In this document: one piece after another, positions 54,353-63,995 of the stretch
How positions within the stretch are numbered: position 1 is the stretch's first letter
How the letters are laid out: the number at the start of each line of letters is the position of its first letter
NCBI GenBank assembly: GCA_021776335.1
Contig: JAJFGB010000005.1
Span: 1-64,000, forward strand
Length of the DNA stretch: 64,000 nucleotides
Source: Hyphococcus sp.
GTDB lineage: Bacteria > Pseudomonadota > Alphaproteobacteria > Caulobacterales > Parvularculaceae
Reading direction: 5' to 3'
Translations under genes and position numbers: made by a program
Notes under the pieces: generated by a model
The model's database searches: none
Told to the model about the DNA's origin: nothing
Seen by the model: the letters and a program-made list of their open reading frames with translations, nothing else

Positions 54353-55962
54353 TGACAACATCAACCAGATATGACGCCGTCATTATCGGCGGCGGGCACA
54401 ATGGGCTGGTTTGCGCTTACTATCTCGCGAAGGCGGGTTTGACCGTCCGCATCTGCGAAAGACGCGGCATTGTTGGCGGCGCCGCAGTGACCGAAGAATT
54501 TCATCCCGGTTTTAAAAACTCCGTCGCCAGCTACACGGTTAGTCTCCTTAATCCCAAAGTGATTGCCGATATGCGTCTTGCGGATTACGGGCTCAAAGTC
54601 GTTAAGCGACCGATTTCAAATTTCCTTCCCATGCAAGGTGGCCGCTATCTGAAGCTTGGCGGCGGGCTTGAACGCACGCAAGAAGAATTCCGAAAATTTT
54701 CCAATGCCGACGCCGAACGACTGCCCGCCTATTATGAACGTCTTGAGCGTGTGGCGGATGTGTTGCGCGATCTTTCTATGAAAACACCGCCCAATCCGCG
54801 TCGCGGGCTCGCCGCCGGGTTTTCCGCCTTCACACAATTATGGCCTGTCGTAAAAGGATCACCTGAGTTGCATCAGGATGTCCTCGACCTTTTCACCAAA
54901 AGCGCGCGCAGTTTTTTGGAACCCTGGTTTGACAGCGACGCCGCGCAAGCAGCCTTTGGTTTTGATGCCGTCGTCGGCAATTTCGCAAGTCCCGATACGC
55001 CGGGCTCGGCCTATGTGCTGCTTCATCACGTGTTTGGCGAAGTGAATGGTGAAAAAGGCGCGTGGGGGCACGCCATTGGTGGTATGGGCGCCATTACTGA
55101 AGCGATGCGCAAAGCCTGCGTTGAAGTTGGCGTTGAGATTTCACTCGATGCGCCCGTTAAAACTCTCTGTGTTGAAAATGGAGCAGCAACGGGCATTATT
55201 CTGGAAAGCGATGAGGAAGTCATTGGCGCCCGCGTCATTTCTAACGTCAATCCAAAACTTCTCTATGGCAAACTGACGCCAGATGATGCGCTCGACCCGG
55301 AATTTTCCCGGCGTATGAAAGCCTATCGATGCGGATCCGGTACATTCCGCATGAATGTGGCGCTGTCGGAACTACCGGATTTTTCCTGCCTGCCAGGAAA
55401 AACGCCAAGCGAACATCACCAATCCGGCGTGATCATTGCGCCGAGCCTTGATTATATGGATCGTGCTTTTACGGATGCAAAAATTGGCGGCTGGTCGAAA
55501 AAGCCAATTGTCGAAATGCTGATCCCGTCAACTGTCGACGCTTCGCTTGCGCCTGACGACGCTCATGTAGCAAGCCTTTTCTGCCAACAATTCTCTCCAG
55601 AGCTCCCCGATGGACGCTCCTGGAAAGACGCGCGGGAGGCGGCAGCAGATTTGATCATTGACACGGTTGATGCGCACGCGCCGAACTTTAAAAAGTCGAT
55701 CCTTGGGCGGATGATCCTGTCACCACAGGATCTCGAAGACAAATTCGGGCTGATCGGCGGCGACATCATGCATGGCGCCATGACCCTCGACCAGATGTGG
55801 GCAGCGCGTCCGGCGCTCGGCCATGGCGATTATCGCGGGCCCCTTGCTGGTCTTTATATGTGCGGCGCCGGAAGCCACCCTGGCGGCGGCGTCACCGGTC
55901 TGCCGGGCAGAAATGCGGCGCGGGAAGTCTTGAAAGACGCTGGCAAGCGATTACCCCAATAG
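54352..55962 (+). CDS. PYROXD2/phytoene-desaturase-like FAD oxidoreductase
   Basis: Predicted 536-aa flavoprotein. The dinucleotide motif VIIGGGHNGLVCAYYLAKAGL is at residues ~10-30, followed by ERRGIVGGAAVTEEFHPGFKNS and, at the C-terminus, LYMCGAGSHPGGGVTGLPGRNAA, the hallmark of the CrtI/PYROXD2 family. The substrate is unknown. It is coupled to allA by a one-base overlap and precedes the pyrimidine genes, so it should act on a nucleobase-derived compound or detoxify a by-product. No carotenoid gene is nearby. Confidence 0.85.
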   Translation: MTTSTRYDAVIIGGGHNGLVCAYYLAKAGLTVRICERRGIVGGAAVTEEFHPGFKNSVASYTVSLLNPKVIADMRLADYGLKVVKRPISNFLPMQGGRYLKLGGGLERTQEEFRKFSNADAERLPAYYERLERVADVLRDLSMKTPPNPRRGLAAGFSAFTQLWPVVKGSPELHQDVLDLFTKSARSFLEPWFDSDAAQAAFGFDAVVGNFASPDTPGSAYVLLHHVFGEVNGEKGAWGHAIGGMGAITEAMRKACVEVGVEISLDAPVKTLCVENGAATGIILESDEEVIGARVISNVNPKLLYGKLTPDDALDPEFSRRMKAYRCGSGTFRMNVALSELPDFSCLPGKTPSEHHQSGVIIAPSLDYMDRAFTDAKIGGWSKKPIVEMLIPSTVDASLAPDDAHVASLFCQQFSPELPDGRSWKDAREAAADLIIDTVDAHAPNFKKSILGRMILSPQDLEDKFGLIGGDIMHGAMTLDQMWAARPALGHGDYRGPLAGLYMCGAGSHPGGGVTGLPGRNAAREVLKDAGKRLPQ

Positions 55963-56113
55963 ATATCACTTCAGATTTTGTGGCGGCGCCATTTCAGATG
56001 GAAAATCCACGCTGAAGTCCCGTCGACGGCGTTTTATTCTCCAGCGTTATTTACTGGCGGAGGGCAAAAAAAATTGCTAAGAGGGCTGCCCCCCAAAAGG
56101 CCAGGTGAGAAAA

Positions 56114-57409
56114 ATGACAAAAAGCGGCCGGAATATTTCTCTTCTCGATCGGCATCGTTCGGTCATGCCAAATTGGCTGGCGCTCTATTATAAAGAGCCG
56201 ATCCAGATCGTGCGCGGCGAGGGGCGGCGCGTTTGGGATCAGGATGATCGCGCCTATCTTGATTTTTTTGGCGGCATCCTGACCACGATGACCGGCTATG
56301 GCGTGCCGAGTGTGGTTGAGGCGATCCGCGACCAGGCGCAAAAGATGCTTCATACATCGACGCTCTATTTGATCGACTCACAGATAGAGCTGGCCGAGAA
56401 AATCGCGGATTTATCAGGCATTCCTGATGCAAAAGTTTTTTTTACGAATTCCGGCAGCGAAGCCAATGATACAGCACTAATGCTCGCTACTTCCTATCGC
56501 CGGTCCAATCAAATCCTCGCCATGCGTCACAGCTATCATGGGCGCTCTTTTTCGGCGGTCTCGACAACGGGAACATCTTCATGGTCACCATCATCACTGT
56601 CACCCTTTAACGTCTCATATGTTCATGGCGCTTATCGCTATCGCAGCCCATTTGCGACAATGTCCGACGAGGATTACATGAACGCCTGCGTTGCTGATCT
56701 TGAAAATATTCTGGAGGTAGCGACGGCAGGCGATGTTGCGTGTCTGATTGCCGAGCCGGTGCAAGGTGTTGGTGGTTTTGGCATGCCGCCTGACGGCATG
56801 TATGGCCGGTTCAACGAAACTCTGAAGAAAAAAGACATCCTGTTCATTTCAGATGAAGTGCAGACAGGATGGGGCCGCACCGGCGATCATTTCTGGGGGT
56901 ATCAGGCGCACGGCTTTACCCCCGACATTATGACGTTTGCCAAGGGGCTTGGAAACGGCCTCGCCATTGGCGGCATTGTCGCCCGCAAAGAAATCATGGA
57001 TTGCTTTAACGCCAATTCCATTTCGACTTTTGGCGGCAACCCGCTTGTAACGCGCGGCTCCCTCGCAAACCTCCAATATCTCGAAGACAATAATCTTCAG
57101 GAAAATGCCGCGCGGCAGGGCCGGCGTTTCCTCGACAAGCTTTCCGCTTTTGCCGAAACTACGCCTTTGATAGGCGAAGTGCGCGGCAAGGGGCTGATGA
57201 TCGGGATCGAGCTGGTCGGCGCTGACGGCAAGGAACCTAATGTCGAAGCGGTTGCGGAAATCATGGAAAAGACAAAAGAAGCTGGACTTCTTGTTGGTCG
57301 CGGCGGTTTTTATGGCAATGTGATCCGGATGGCGCCGCCGCTCTCGGTGACCGAGGCGGAAATAGACGAGGGATTTGATATTTTGGTCAGCGCCATCAAG
57401 GCTGCTTAA
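56114..57409 (+). CDS. Class III aminotransferase (AGXT2/beta-alanine type)
   Basis: Predicted 431-aa PLP enzyme. FFTNSGSEANDTALMLA, RHSYHGRSF, the DEVQTGWGRTGDHFWG motif, and the catalytic lysine in IMTFAKGLGNGLAIGGI are intact. Gene order before preT and pydC suggests it transaminates beta-alanine or beta-aminoisobutyrate to the semialdehyde used by MmsA; alanine-glyoxylate transamination, using glyoxylate from the purine route, is an alternative. ATG 56114 has AGGTGAG just upstream; a GTG at 56105 overlaps that site. Confidence 0.9.
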   Translation: MTKSGRNISLLDRHRSVMPNWLALYYKEPIQIVRGEGRRVWDQDDRAYLDFFGGILTTMTGYGVPSVVEAIRDQAQKMLHTSTLYLIDSQIELAEKIADLSGIPDAKVFFTNSGSEANDTALMLATSYRRSNQILAMRHSYHGRSFSAVSTTGTSSWSPSSLSPFNVSYVHGAYRYRSPFATMSDEDYMNACVADLENILEVATAGDVACLIAEPVQGVGGFGMPPDGMYGRFNETLKKKDILFISDEVQTGWGRTGDHFWGYQAHGFTPDIMTFAKGLGNGLAIGGIVARKEIMDCFNANSISTFGGNPLVTRGSLANLQYLEDNNLQENAARQGRRFLDKLSAFAETTPLIGEVRGKGLMIGIELVGADGKEPNVEAVAEIMEKTKEAGLLVGRGGFYGNVIRMAPPLSVTEAEIDEGFDILVSAIKAA

Positions 57410-57432
57410 ACAGACGGAGTGGAAATCACCGG

Positions 57433-58788
57433 GTGAAGCATTTCAAGATCAACACGGACAGCGCAGGCCTGACGCCACAGGAAGTGGCGGAAAATTTTGA
57501 CGATCTGCATCCCCGCCTTGATCCTGCACAAGCTGTTGTTGACGCCGCGCGCTGCATTTATTGTTATGATGCGCCCTGCATGAATGCCTGCCCGACACGC
57601 ATTGATATTCCAAAATTCATTCATCAGATTCGGTCGGGCAATGTTGAAGGGTCCGCAAAGACAATATTATCGCAAAACATTATGGGCGGCACATGCGCGC
57701 GTGCCTGCCCGACGGAAGTTCTTTGCGAAGAAGTCTGCGTTGTCCATCATACAGAAGGCGCGCCGGTAAAAATTGGCGAGTTGCAGCGCTTTGCGGTTGA
57801 CCATTTGATGGAAAATGGTGGCGCGCATCCGTTTCAGCGCGCGCCCGAAAGTGGAAAGCGTCTGGCGGTGATCGGCGCCGGGCCCGCAGGGCTCTCTTTT
57901 GCTCATCGCGCGGCGATGCTGGGGCATGATATCGTCGTCTATGACGCAAAACCAAAACCCGGCGGGCTTAATGAATATGGCCTTGCCGCCTATAAAATGG
58001 CGGATGATTTTGCGCAGCGCGAAGTTGCTTTCCTGTTAAGCATCGGCGGTATTCGAATTGAATATGGAAAGTCCCTGGGCGTTGAATTGACGCTCGACAA
58101 ATTACGCAGTGATTTCGACGGCGTCTTTGTCGGCGTTGGTCTGACGCAAAGCCACAATCTTGGCGTTGAAGGCGAAAATCTTGGGGGCGTGCGCGACGCA
58201 CTCGATTTTATCGAAGAGATTCGTCAGGCGAAGGATAAATCAAAGGTTGTGATCGGCGACAATGTCATCGTCATTGGCGGTGGCAACACGGCGATTGACG
58301 CGGCGGCTCAGGCGAAATGTCTTGGCGCGCGCAATGTAACGCTGGTTTATCGCCGTGGACCCGAAACGATGAGCGCCACGGGTTGGGAACAGGACCTTGC
58401 AGCGGCCAATGGCGTTACCATGCGTTTCTGGGCGGCGCCAAAAGGATTTATTGGGGCCGGCAAAGTTGAAAAGATCGCATTGTCAGAAACCCGTATTGTC
58501 GATGGCAAGCTGGCAATGACCGGCGTCGGGGATGAATTACCGGCAGATTTAGTGTTGAAAGCGATCGGACAGAAAATCGATCACGATGCTTTGGGCGGTC
58601 TTAAGATCGAGCGCGGAAAAATCTCGGTTGATGCGCAATATCGCACTTCGGTGCCGGGCGTTTATGCCGGCGGCGACTGTATTGCCGCTGGCGAAGACCT
58701 TACCGTGCAAGCAGTTGAAGATGGCAAGCAGGCGGCGATCTCAGCCGATGCTTTTTTGCGCGCTGAAACGAAAGGAGCCGCCCAATGA
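57433..58788 (+). CDS. preT: Dihydropyrimidine dehydrogenase subunit PreT
   Basis: Predicted 451-aa NAD(P)-dependent electron-input subunit. The N-terminal FeS ligands (CIYCYDAPCMNACPTRI and CARACPTEVLCEEVC) precede an FAD motif (VIGAGPAGLSFAHRA) and an NAD motif (VIGGGNTAIDAAAQ). With PreA it reduces uracil and thymine. The GTG start is 23 nt after the aminotransferase; its stop overlaps preA by 4 nt. Confidence 0.95.
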   Translation: MKHFKINTDSAGLTPQEVAENFDDLHPRLDPAQAVVDAARCIYCYDAPCMNACPTRIDIPKFIHQIRSGNVEGSAKTILSQNIMGGTCARACPTEVLCEEVCVVHHTEGAPVKIGELQRFAVDHLMENGGAHPFQRAPESGKRLAVIGAGPAGLSFAHRAAMLGHDIVVYDAKPKPGGLNEYGLAAYKMADDFAQREVAFLLSIGGIRIEYGKSLGVELTLDKLRSDFDGVFVGVGLTQSHNLGVEGENLGGVRDALDFIEEIRQAKDKSKVVIGDNVIVIGGGNTAIDAAAQAKCLGARNVTLVYRRGPETMSATGWEQDLAAANGVTMRFWAAPKGFIGAGKVEKIALSETRIVDGKLAMTGVGDELPADLVLKAIGQKIDHDALGGLKIERGKISVDAQYRTSVPGVYAGGDCIAAGEDLTVQAVEDGKQAAISADAFLRAETKGAAQ

Positions 58789-60062
58789 CCGATCTTGGAT
58801 GCGTAATTGGGGGCGTCGACAGTATCAATCCATTCTGGCTCGCTTCGGCGCCGCCAAGTGATAAAAAATATAACGTGGAACGCGCCTTTAAGGCGGGGTG
58901 GGGCGGCGCTGTTTGGAAAACCCTTGGTGTTGATCCCCCCGTTGTGAATGTCACAAGCCGATACGGCGTCCACAGATCTCATGATCGCAGCATTATTGGC
59001 ATCAACAATATCGAGCTGATTTCCGATCGGCCGCTTGATGTGAATCTTCGCGAAATCGAAGAGATGCGGCGGGAATGGCCGGACCGTGTGATTATCGGTT
59101 CGATCATGGCGCCTATGGATGAAGAGGCCTGGAAATCGCTGGCGATCAAAGTCGCGAATGCGGGTGTTCAGGGCATTGAACTTAATCTTGGCTGCCCGCA
59201 TGGCATGTGTGAGCGCGGTATGGGCTCGGCCGTCGGTCAGGTCGCTGAATTCGTTGAACAGACAACGCGCTGGGTGCGCGAAGCGGTTGATCTGCCGGTC
59301 TTCACCAAACTAACGCCCAATGTCACAGACATCATGATCCCGGCGGCGGCGGCGAAAGCCGGCGGCGCCCATGCCGTGTCGCTGATCAATACGGTGAACT
59401 CGATCATCAGCGTCGATCTCGACAAGATGGCGCCGACGCCGATTGTTGATGGACGCGGCACTCATGGTGGTTATTGCGGCGAAGCCGTAAAACCCATTGC
59501 GCTTCATATGACAGCGGAAATTGCGCGACAGCAGGAAACCCAAGGGCTCGAAATTTCCGCCATTGGCGGCATTACAACCTGGCGCGATGCCGCAGAGTTC
59601 ATTGCGCTCGGCGCCAGCGGCGTTCAGGTCTGCACCGCCGCCATGCTTTATGGCTTCCGTATTGTTGAAGACATGAACGAAGGTCTTGCCACCTTCATGC
59701 GTGACAAAAACTATCGCCAGATTGACGACTTCAAAGGCAAAGCATCTGCGCAGACCGTCGACTGGAATGCGCTTAACATGAATCATGATTTGCTGGCGCG
59801 GATTGATGAGGATGCCTGCATTGAATGCGGACGCTGTTTCATCGCCTGCGAGGACACATCCCATCAGGCGATCCGGATCGACGCAAAGCCCGAAGGCGGG
59901 CGCAAATTTACCGTCATTGATGAGGAATGCGTTGGCTGCAATCTCTGCATGCATGTGTGTCCGGTCAAAGACTGTATCACCATGGAGGCTGTCGATACGG
60001 ATAGGCCTTATGTGACATGGCCAGAGCATCCGAAAAATCTGGCAAACAAGGCGGCAGAATGA
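58785..60062 (+). CDS. preA: Dihydropyrimidine dehydrogenase subunit PreA
   Basis: Predicted 425-aa subunit. FMN-binding TIM barrel (GWGGAVWKTLG, ELNLGCPHGMCERGMGSAVG, VFTKLTPNVTDI, AIGGITTWRDAAEFIALGASG) and a C-terminal pair of 4Fe-4S clusters (CIECGRCFIAC, CVGCNLCMHVCPVKDC). It reduces the pyrimidine 5,6 double bond with electrons from PreT. Coupled at both ends by short overlaps. Confidence 0.95.
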   Translation: MTDLGCVIGGVDSINPFWLASAPPSDKKYNVERAFKAGWGGAVWKTLGVDPPVVNVTSRYGVHRSHDRSIIGINNIELISDRPLDVNLREIEEMRREWPDRVIIGSIMAPMDEEAWKSLAIKVANAGVQGIELNLGCPHGMCERGMGSAVGQVAEFVEQTTRWVREAVDLPVFTKLTPNVTDIMIPAAAAKAGGAHAVSLINTVNSIISVDLDKMAPTPIVDGRGTHGGYCGEAVKPIALHMTAEIARQQETQGLEISAIGGITTWRDAAEFIALGASGVQVCTAAMLYGFRIVEDMNEGLATFMRDKNYRQIDDFKGKASAQTVDWNALNMNHDLLARIDEDACIECGRCFIACEDTSHQAIRIDAKPEGGRKFTVIDEECVGCNLCMHVCPVKDCITMEAVDTDRPYVTWPEHPKNLANKAAE

Positions 60063-61555
60063 ACCGGATCGGACACATCATTGCTGGCAAAACCATCATA
60101 GATGGCGATGTTGTCGGCGCTGTTTTCAACCCGGCGACCGGGCAACAGAGTGGCGAAGTTTTGTTAGGCGGCGCAGCGGACGTAGCGCGCGCCGTTGAAG
60201 CCGCCGTCGCTGTGCAACCTGCATGGGCGGCGACGCCGCCGGCAAAGCGCGCGGAAGTGATGTTTGCTTTGCGCGACGGTATGCGCAAGCGCCGCGATGA
60301 AATTGCAGAAACGATCAGCGCCGAACATGGAAAAACTCATGATGACGCATTGGGTGAAGTCACCCGTGCGCTTGAAGTTGTTGAATTTTCCAGTTCCGTT
60401 CCGCAACTCTTAAAGGGTGATTTTTCACGGGCCGTTGCGTCGGGCGTTGATACTTATGCGGAACGCGAGCCCTTAGGTGTCGTTGCGGGCATCACTCCAT
60501 TTAATTTTCCGTCCATGGTGCCGCTGTGGATGATCCCGATGGCGCTCGCCTGCGGCAATGCATTTATTTTAAAGCCGTCGGAAAAAGATCCATCAAGCGC
60601 CAATTTGATTCATAATCTGCTTGCCGAAGCAGGGCTGCCGCCGGGTGTTTTGAATGTTGTTCACGGCGTCAAGGATGCGGTCGACGCGGTTCTTGATCAC
60701 CCGGATATTGCTGCCGTCAGTTTTGTCGGGTCAACGCCGATTGCGCAATATGTCTATCAACGCGGTTGTGCGGCGGGTAAGCGTGTGCAGGCCCTGGGCG
60801 GCGCCAAAAACCACATGATCGTGATGCCTGACGCGGATATTGATCAGGCAACGGATGCGCTGTTGGGCGCAGGCTTTGGGTCTGCGGGCGAACGCTGCAT
60901 GGCGATTTCCGTAGCGGTCCCGGTGGGGGAAGAAACGGCTGACAGGCTGGTTGAAAAACTTGGGCCGCGCGTGCGCGCCCTCAAGATCGGCCCCGCGACG
61001 GATAGCGAAGCTGAAATGGGTCCGCTGATTAATCGCGCTCATCACGATCGGGTCTCCGGCCTGATCGATCAGGGCGAAAAAGACGGCGCTACGCTTGTTG
61101 CGGATGGGCGCGGATTATCGCTGCAAGGCTACGAAGAGGGCTATTGGCTGGGCGGCACTTTGCTTGACCATGTTCAGCCCGGCATGAGTGTGTATGACGA
61201 GGAAATTTTTGGCCCTGTTTTATCCGTCGTGCGCGCGAACAGCTATGGCGATGCCGTCGATCTGATCAACGCAAACCCATACGCAAACGGAACGGCAATC
61301 TTTACCCGCGATGGCGATGCGGCGCGCGATTTCACGTCGCGCATCAAAGTTGGCATGGTGGGTGTCAATGTGCCGATCCCGGTGCCGGTCGGCTATCATA
61401 GTTTTGGCGGTTGGAAGAAATCGATCTTTGGCGCCCATGGTATTTACGGGCCCGAAGCCGTGCATTTTTATACAAGGCTGAAGACCGTGACATCGCGCTG
61501 GCCGACAGGCATTCGCGCGGGCGCGGATTTCAAATTTCCAACGATGAATTCTTGA
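60059..61555 (+). CDS. mmsA: CoA-acylating methylmalonate/malonate-semialdehyde dehydrogenase
   Basis: Predicted 498-aa ALDH-fold enzyme. GVVAGITPFNFPSMVPLWM, FVGSTPIAQYVY, the catalytic Cys in GSAGERCMAISV, and [17 protein letters not shown] mark the MmsA class, which forms acetyl- or propionyl-CoA plus CO2. It follows the aminotransferase product of beta-alanine or beta-aminoisobutyrate, closing the pyrimidine route. ATG 60059 overlaps the preA stop (ATGA); 14 residues upstream in frame lie inside preA. Confidence 0.94.
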   Translation: MNRIGHIIAGKTIIDGDVVGAVFNPATGQQSGEVLLGGAADVARAVEAAVAVQPAWAATPPAKRAEVMFALRDGMRKRRDEIAETISAEHGKTHDDALGEVTRALEVVEFSSSVPQLLKGDFSRAVASGVDTYAEREPLGVVAGITPFNFPSMVPLWMIPMALACGNAFILKPSEKDPSSANLIHNLLAEAGLPPGVLNVVHGVKDAVDAVLDHPDIAAVSFVGSTPIAQYVYQRGCAAGKRVQALGGAKNHMIVMPDADIDQATDALLGAGFGSAGERCMAISVAVPVGEETADRLVEKLGPRVRALKIGPATDSEAEMGPLINRAHHDRVSGLIDQGEKDGATLVADGRGLSLQGYEEGYWLGGTLLDHVQPGMSVYDEEIFGPVLSVVRANSYGDAVDLINANPYANGTAIFTRDGDAARDFTSRIKVGMVGVNVPIPVPVGYHSFGGWKKSIFGAHGIYGPEAVHFYTRLKTVTSRWPTGIRAGADFKFPTMNS

Positions 61556-61602
61556 CCACGGCGCTGCGCCTATCGTAGCGGCATAAAAGGAGACTGGCGA
61601 TT

Positions 61603-62472
61603 ATGACGAATTTGCGCGGCGGGCTGATCCAGATGGCGTTAAAAGGATCGACGGATGATACGCCTGAAAATATTCGCCAGGCGATGCTTGAGGCACATCT
61701 TCCGCTGATTGACGAGGCCGGGGCGCAGGGTGTGCAGGTTTTATGTTTTCAGGAAGTTTTCACCCAGCCTTATTTTTGCCCGAGCCAGGATTCCAAATGG
61801 TATGCGGCCGCCGAAGAAATTCCCGAAGGCCCCACCTGCAAACTGATGCAGGAATACGCCAAAAAATACAGCATGGTGATTGTCGTACCGATTTATGAAC
61901 GGACCAATGTTGCCGGCGTCTATTACAACACCGCTGCGGTGATTGACGCGGACGGTTCTTATCTCGGCAAATATCGTAAAACCCATATTCCACAAGTGGC
62001 TGGCTTCTGGGAGAAGTTCTTTTTCAAACCCGGCGCGTCCGAATGGCCGGTATTCAACACGGCCTATTGCAAGCTCGGCGTTTATATTTGTTATGACCGC
62101 CATTTCCCCGAGGGTTGGCGTGCGCTGGCGCTCAATGGCGCTGAATATATCGTCAACCCTTCCGCGACGGTTGCGGGGCTATCGGAATATTTATGGAAGC
62201 TTGAACAGCCGGCCTCCGCAGTGGCCAATGGCTGTTGGATCGGCGCCATTAATCGTGTCGGCGTTGAGGAGCCATGGAACATTGGCGAATTCTACGGCCA
62301 GAGTTATTTCGTCAATCCGCGCGGTCAGATCGAGAAAGAAGCAAGCCGCGATAATGATGAGCTCATTGTCCATGACATGAACATGGATATGGTGCGTGAA
62401 GTGCGGGATTTATGGCAATTCTTCCGTGATCGTCGCCCGGATGCCTATGGCCCGCTCGTTGCGCTTGAATAA
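61603..62472 (+). CDS. pydC: Beta-ureidopropionase, nitrilase superfamily
   Basis: Predicted 289-aa N-carbamoyl-beta-alanine amidohydrolase. The Glu-Lys-Cys triad is in CFQEVFTQPYFCP, GKYRKTHIPQV and GVYICYDRHFPEGWR; NPSATVAGLSEYLW and REVRDLWQFFRDRRPD are typical. It releases beta-alanine, CO2 and ammonia. AGGAG precedes ATG 61603 by about 9 nt. The expected dihydropyrimidinase gene is not within the window. Confidence 0.94.
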   Translation: MTNLRGGLIQMALKGSTDDTPENIRQAMLEAHLPLIDEAGAQGVQVLCFQEVFTQPYFCPSQDSKWYAAAEEIPEGPTCKLMQEYAKKYSMVIVVPIYERTNVAGVYYNTAAVIDADGSYLGKYRKTHIPQVAGFWEKFFFKPGASEWPVFNTAYCKLGVYICYDRHFPEGWRALALNGAEYIVNPSATVAGLSEYLWKLEQPASAVANGCWIGAINRVGVEEPWNIGEFYGQSYFVNPRGQIEKEASRDNDELIVHDMNMDMVREVRDLWQFFRDRRPDAYGPLVALE

Positions 62473-62504
62473 TCGAGGCGCGTGCAAAAACAATCAGGAG
62501 CCTC

Positions 62505-63995
62505 ATGACAGAAACCGCACCAACCGCCGCATCAATCGCAACAGGCGCCCCGTTGGGGTTTGATGCCGGTCTCTGGAATAAAGATCTTGCGCCTGTGGCG
62601 CCCGCTGCGCGGACATGGGGCGCACAGGCCTATGCCGCGCTTTGGGTCGCGATGGTTGCTTGCGTGCCAACTTATTTGCTTGCGGGCGGGTTGATTGCCG
62701 CCGGCATGAATTGGTATCAGGCGGTCTTCACTGTTTTCCTTGGTAATTTCATTGTTCTGATGCCGATGATCGCCATCGGCCATATGGGCGCCAAATATGG
62801 TGTGCCGTTTCCGGTGCTGTTGCGGTCAGCGTTCGGGCCGCAAGGCGCGAAGATCCCGGCTGTTGCGCGTGGGCTTGTTGCCTGCGGATGGTTCGGCATC
62901 AATACCTGGGTTGGCGGGTCGGCGATCTATGTGATCTTAAACACACTGACTGGCGATATGTTTATTGGCGCGCCTTTGCCTCTGTTGGGGATCGATCCTG
63001 CGCAAACAATCTGTTTTCTGATTTTCTGGGCAATGCATTTATATTTCATTCGCAATGGCACTGAGTCTATTCGCTGGCTCGAAGTTTTGGCGGCGCCGTT
63101 TCTGTTGGCGATGGCGCTTGCTTTGTTGGCCTGGGCCTATGTGACAGCGGGCGGTTTCGGCGAGATGCTGTCCGCCCCATCGCAATTCATCACCGGCGGC
63201 GCCAAGGAAGGGCAGTTCTGGGGAACCTTCTTTATATCGCTTACGGGCATGGTCGGGTTCTGGGCGACCATGGCGCTTAACATTCCTGATTTTACACGGT
63301 TTGCGAAAAGCCAGAAAGCTCACATGATCGGTCAGGCGATTGGTTTGCCGTTGCCCATGGCGCTCTTCGCTTTCGTTTCTGTTGCCGTTACGTCCGCGAC
63401 GGTAACGATCTATGGGGAAGCCATTTGGAACCCGGTTGAGCTGGCGGGGCGCATGGGCGGGATTAGCGTTCTTTTTGCGCTTGCTGCGCTCGTGATTGCA
63501 ACGCTCACGACGAATCTCGCCGCCAATGTTGTGGCGCCTGCCTATGGGTTTTCTAATCTGGCGCCGTCAAAAATCAGTTTTCGTATGGGCGGGTATATTA
63601 CCGCCGGGATTGGTATTGCTATTTTTCCATGGAAACTGGTGGAGGACGCCAGCGCCTATATTTTCACCTGGTTGGTGGGGTATTCCGCGCTTTTGGGGCC
63701 CATTGCGGGCATTTTGATTGCCGATTATTTTCTCTTTCGGCGCATGCGACTTGATGTTGACGAATTCTTCAAAGCAGATGGGGCCTACGCTGCACAAAAT
63801 GGTTGGAACCGGGCGGGGCTTGCTGCCTTTGTCGTTGGCGCCTTACCTAATTTGCCTGGTTTTTTGCACGCCGCAGGCGCGGTAAAGTCGGTCCCCGCAA
63901 TATTCAACGGCATATATGTTTACGCATGGTTTGTGGGTTTCATCGTTGCCGCGGCAGTCTACACTTTACTGACGCGCAATGTGGCTAAAGGCTGA
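62505..63995 (+). CDS. NCS1-family nucleobase permease
   Basis: Predicted 496-aa transporter with 12 spans. The N-terminus (LGFDAGLWNKDLAPVAPAARTWGAQAYAALW), GMNWYQAVFTVFLGNFIVL, LVACGWFGINTWVGG, GFWATMALNIPDFTRFAKSQ and the final DYFLFRRMRLDVDEFF are NCS1 signatures. Position after pydC suggests uracil, dihydropyrimidine or allantoin uptake. AGGAG precedes ATG 62505. The gene is complete and ends 5 bases before the window edge. Confidence 0.93.
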   Translation: MTETAPTAASIATGAPLGFDAGLWNKDLAPVAPAARTWGAQAYAALWVAMVACVPTYLLAGGLIAAGMNWYQAVFTVFLGNFIVLMPMIAIGHMGAKYGVPFPVLLRSAFGPQGAKIPAVARGLVACGWFGINTWVGGSAIYVILNTLTGDMFIGAPLPLLGIDPAQTICFLIFWAMHLYFIRNGTESIRWLEVLAAPFLLAMALALLAWAYVTAGGFGEMLSAPSQFITGGAKEGQFWGTFFISLTGMVGFWATMALNIPDFTRFAKSQKAHMIGQAIGLPLPMALFAFVSVAVTSATVTIYGEAIWNPVELAGRMGGISVLFALAALVIATLTTNLAANVVAPAYGFSNLAPSKISFRMGGYITAGIGIAIFPWKLVEDASAYIFTWLVGYSALLGPIAGILIADYFLFRRMRLDVDEFFKADGAYAAQNGWNRAGLAAFVVGALPNLPGFLHAAGAVKSVPAIFNGIYVYAWFVGFIVAAAVYTLLTRNVAKG

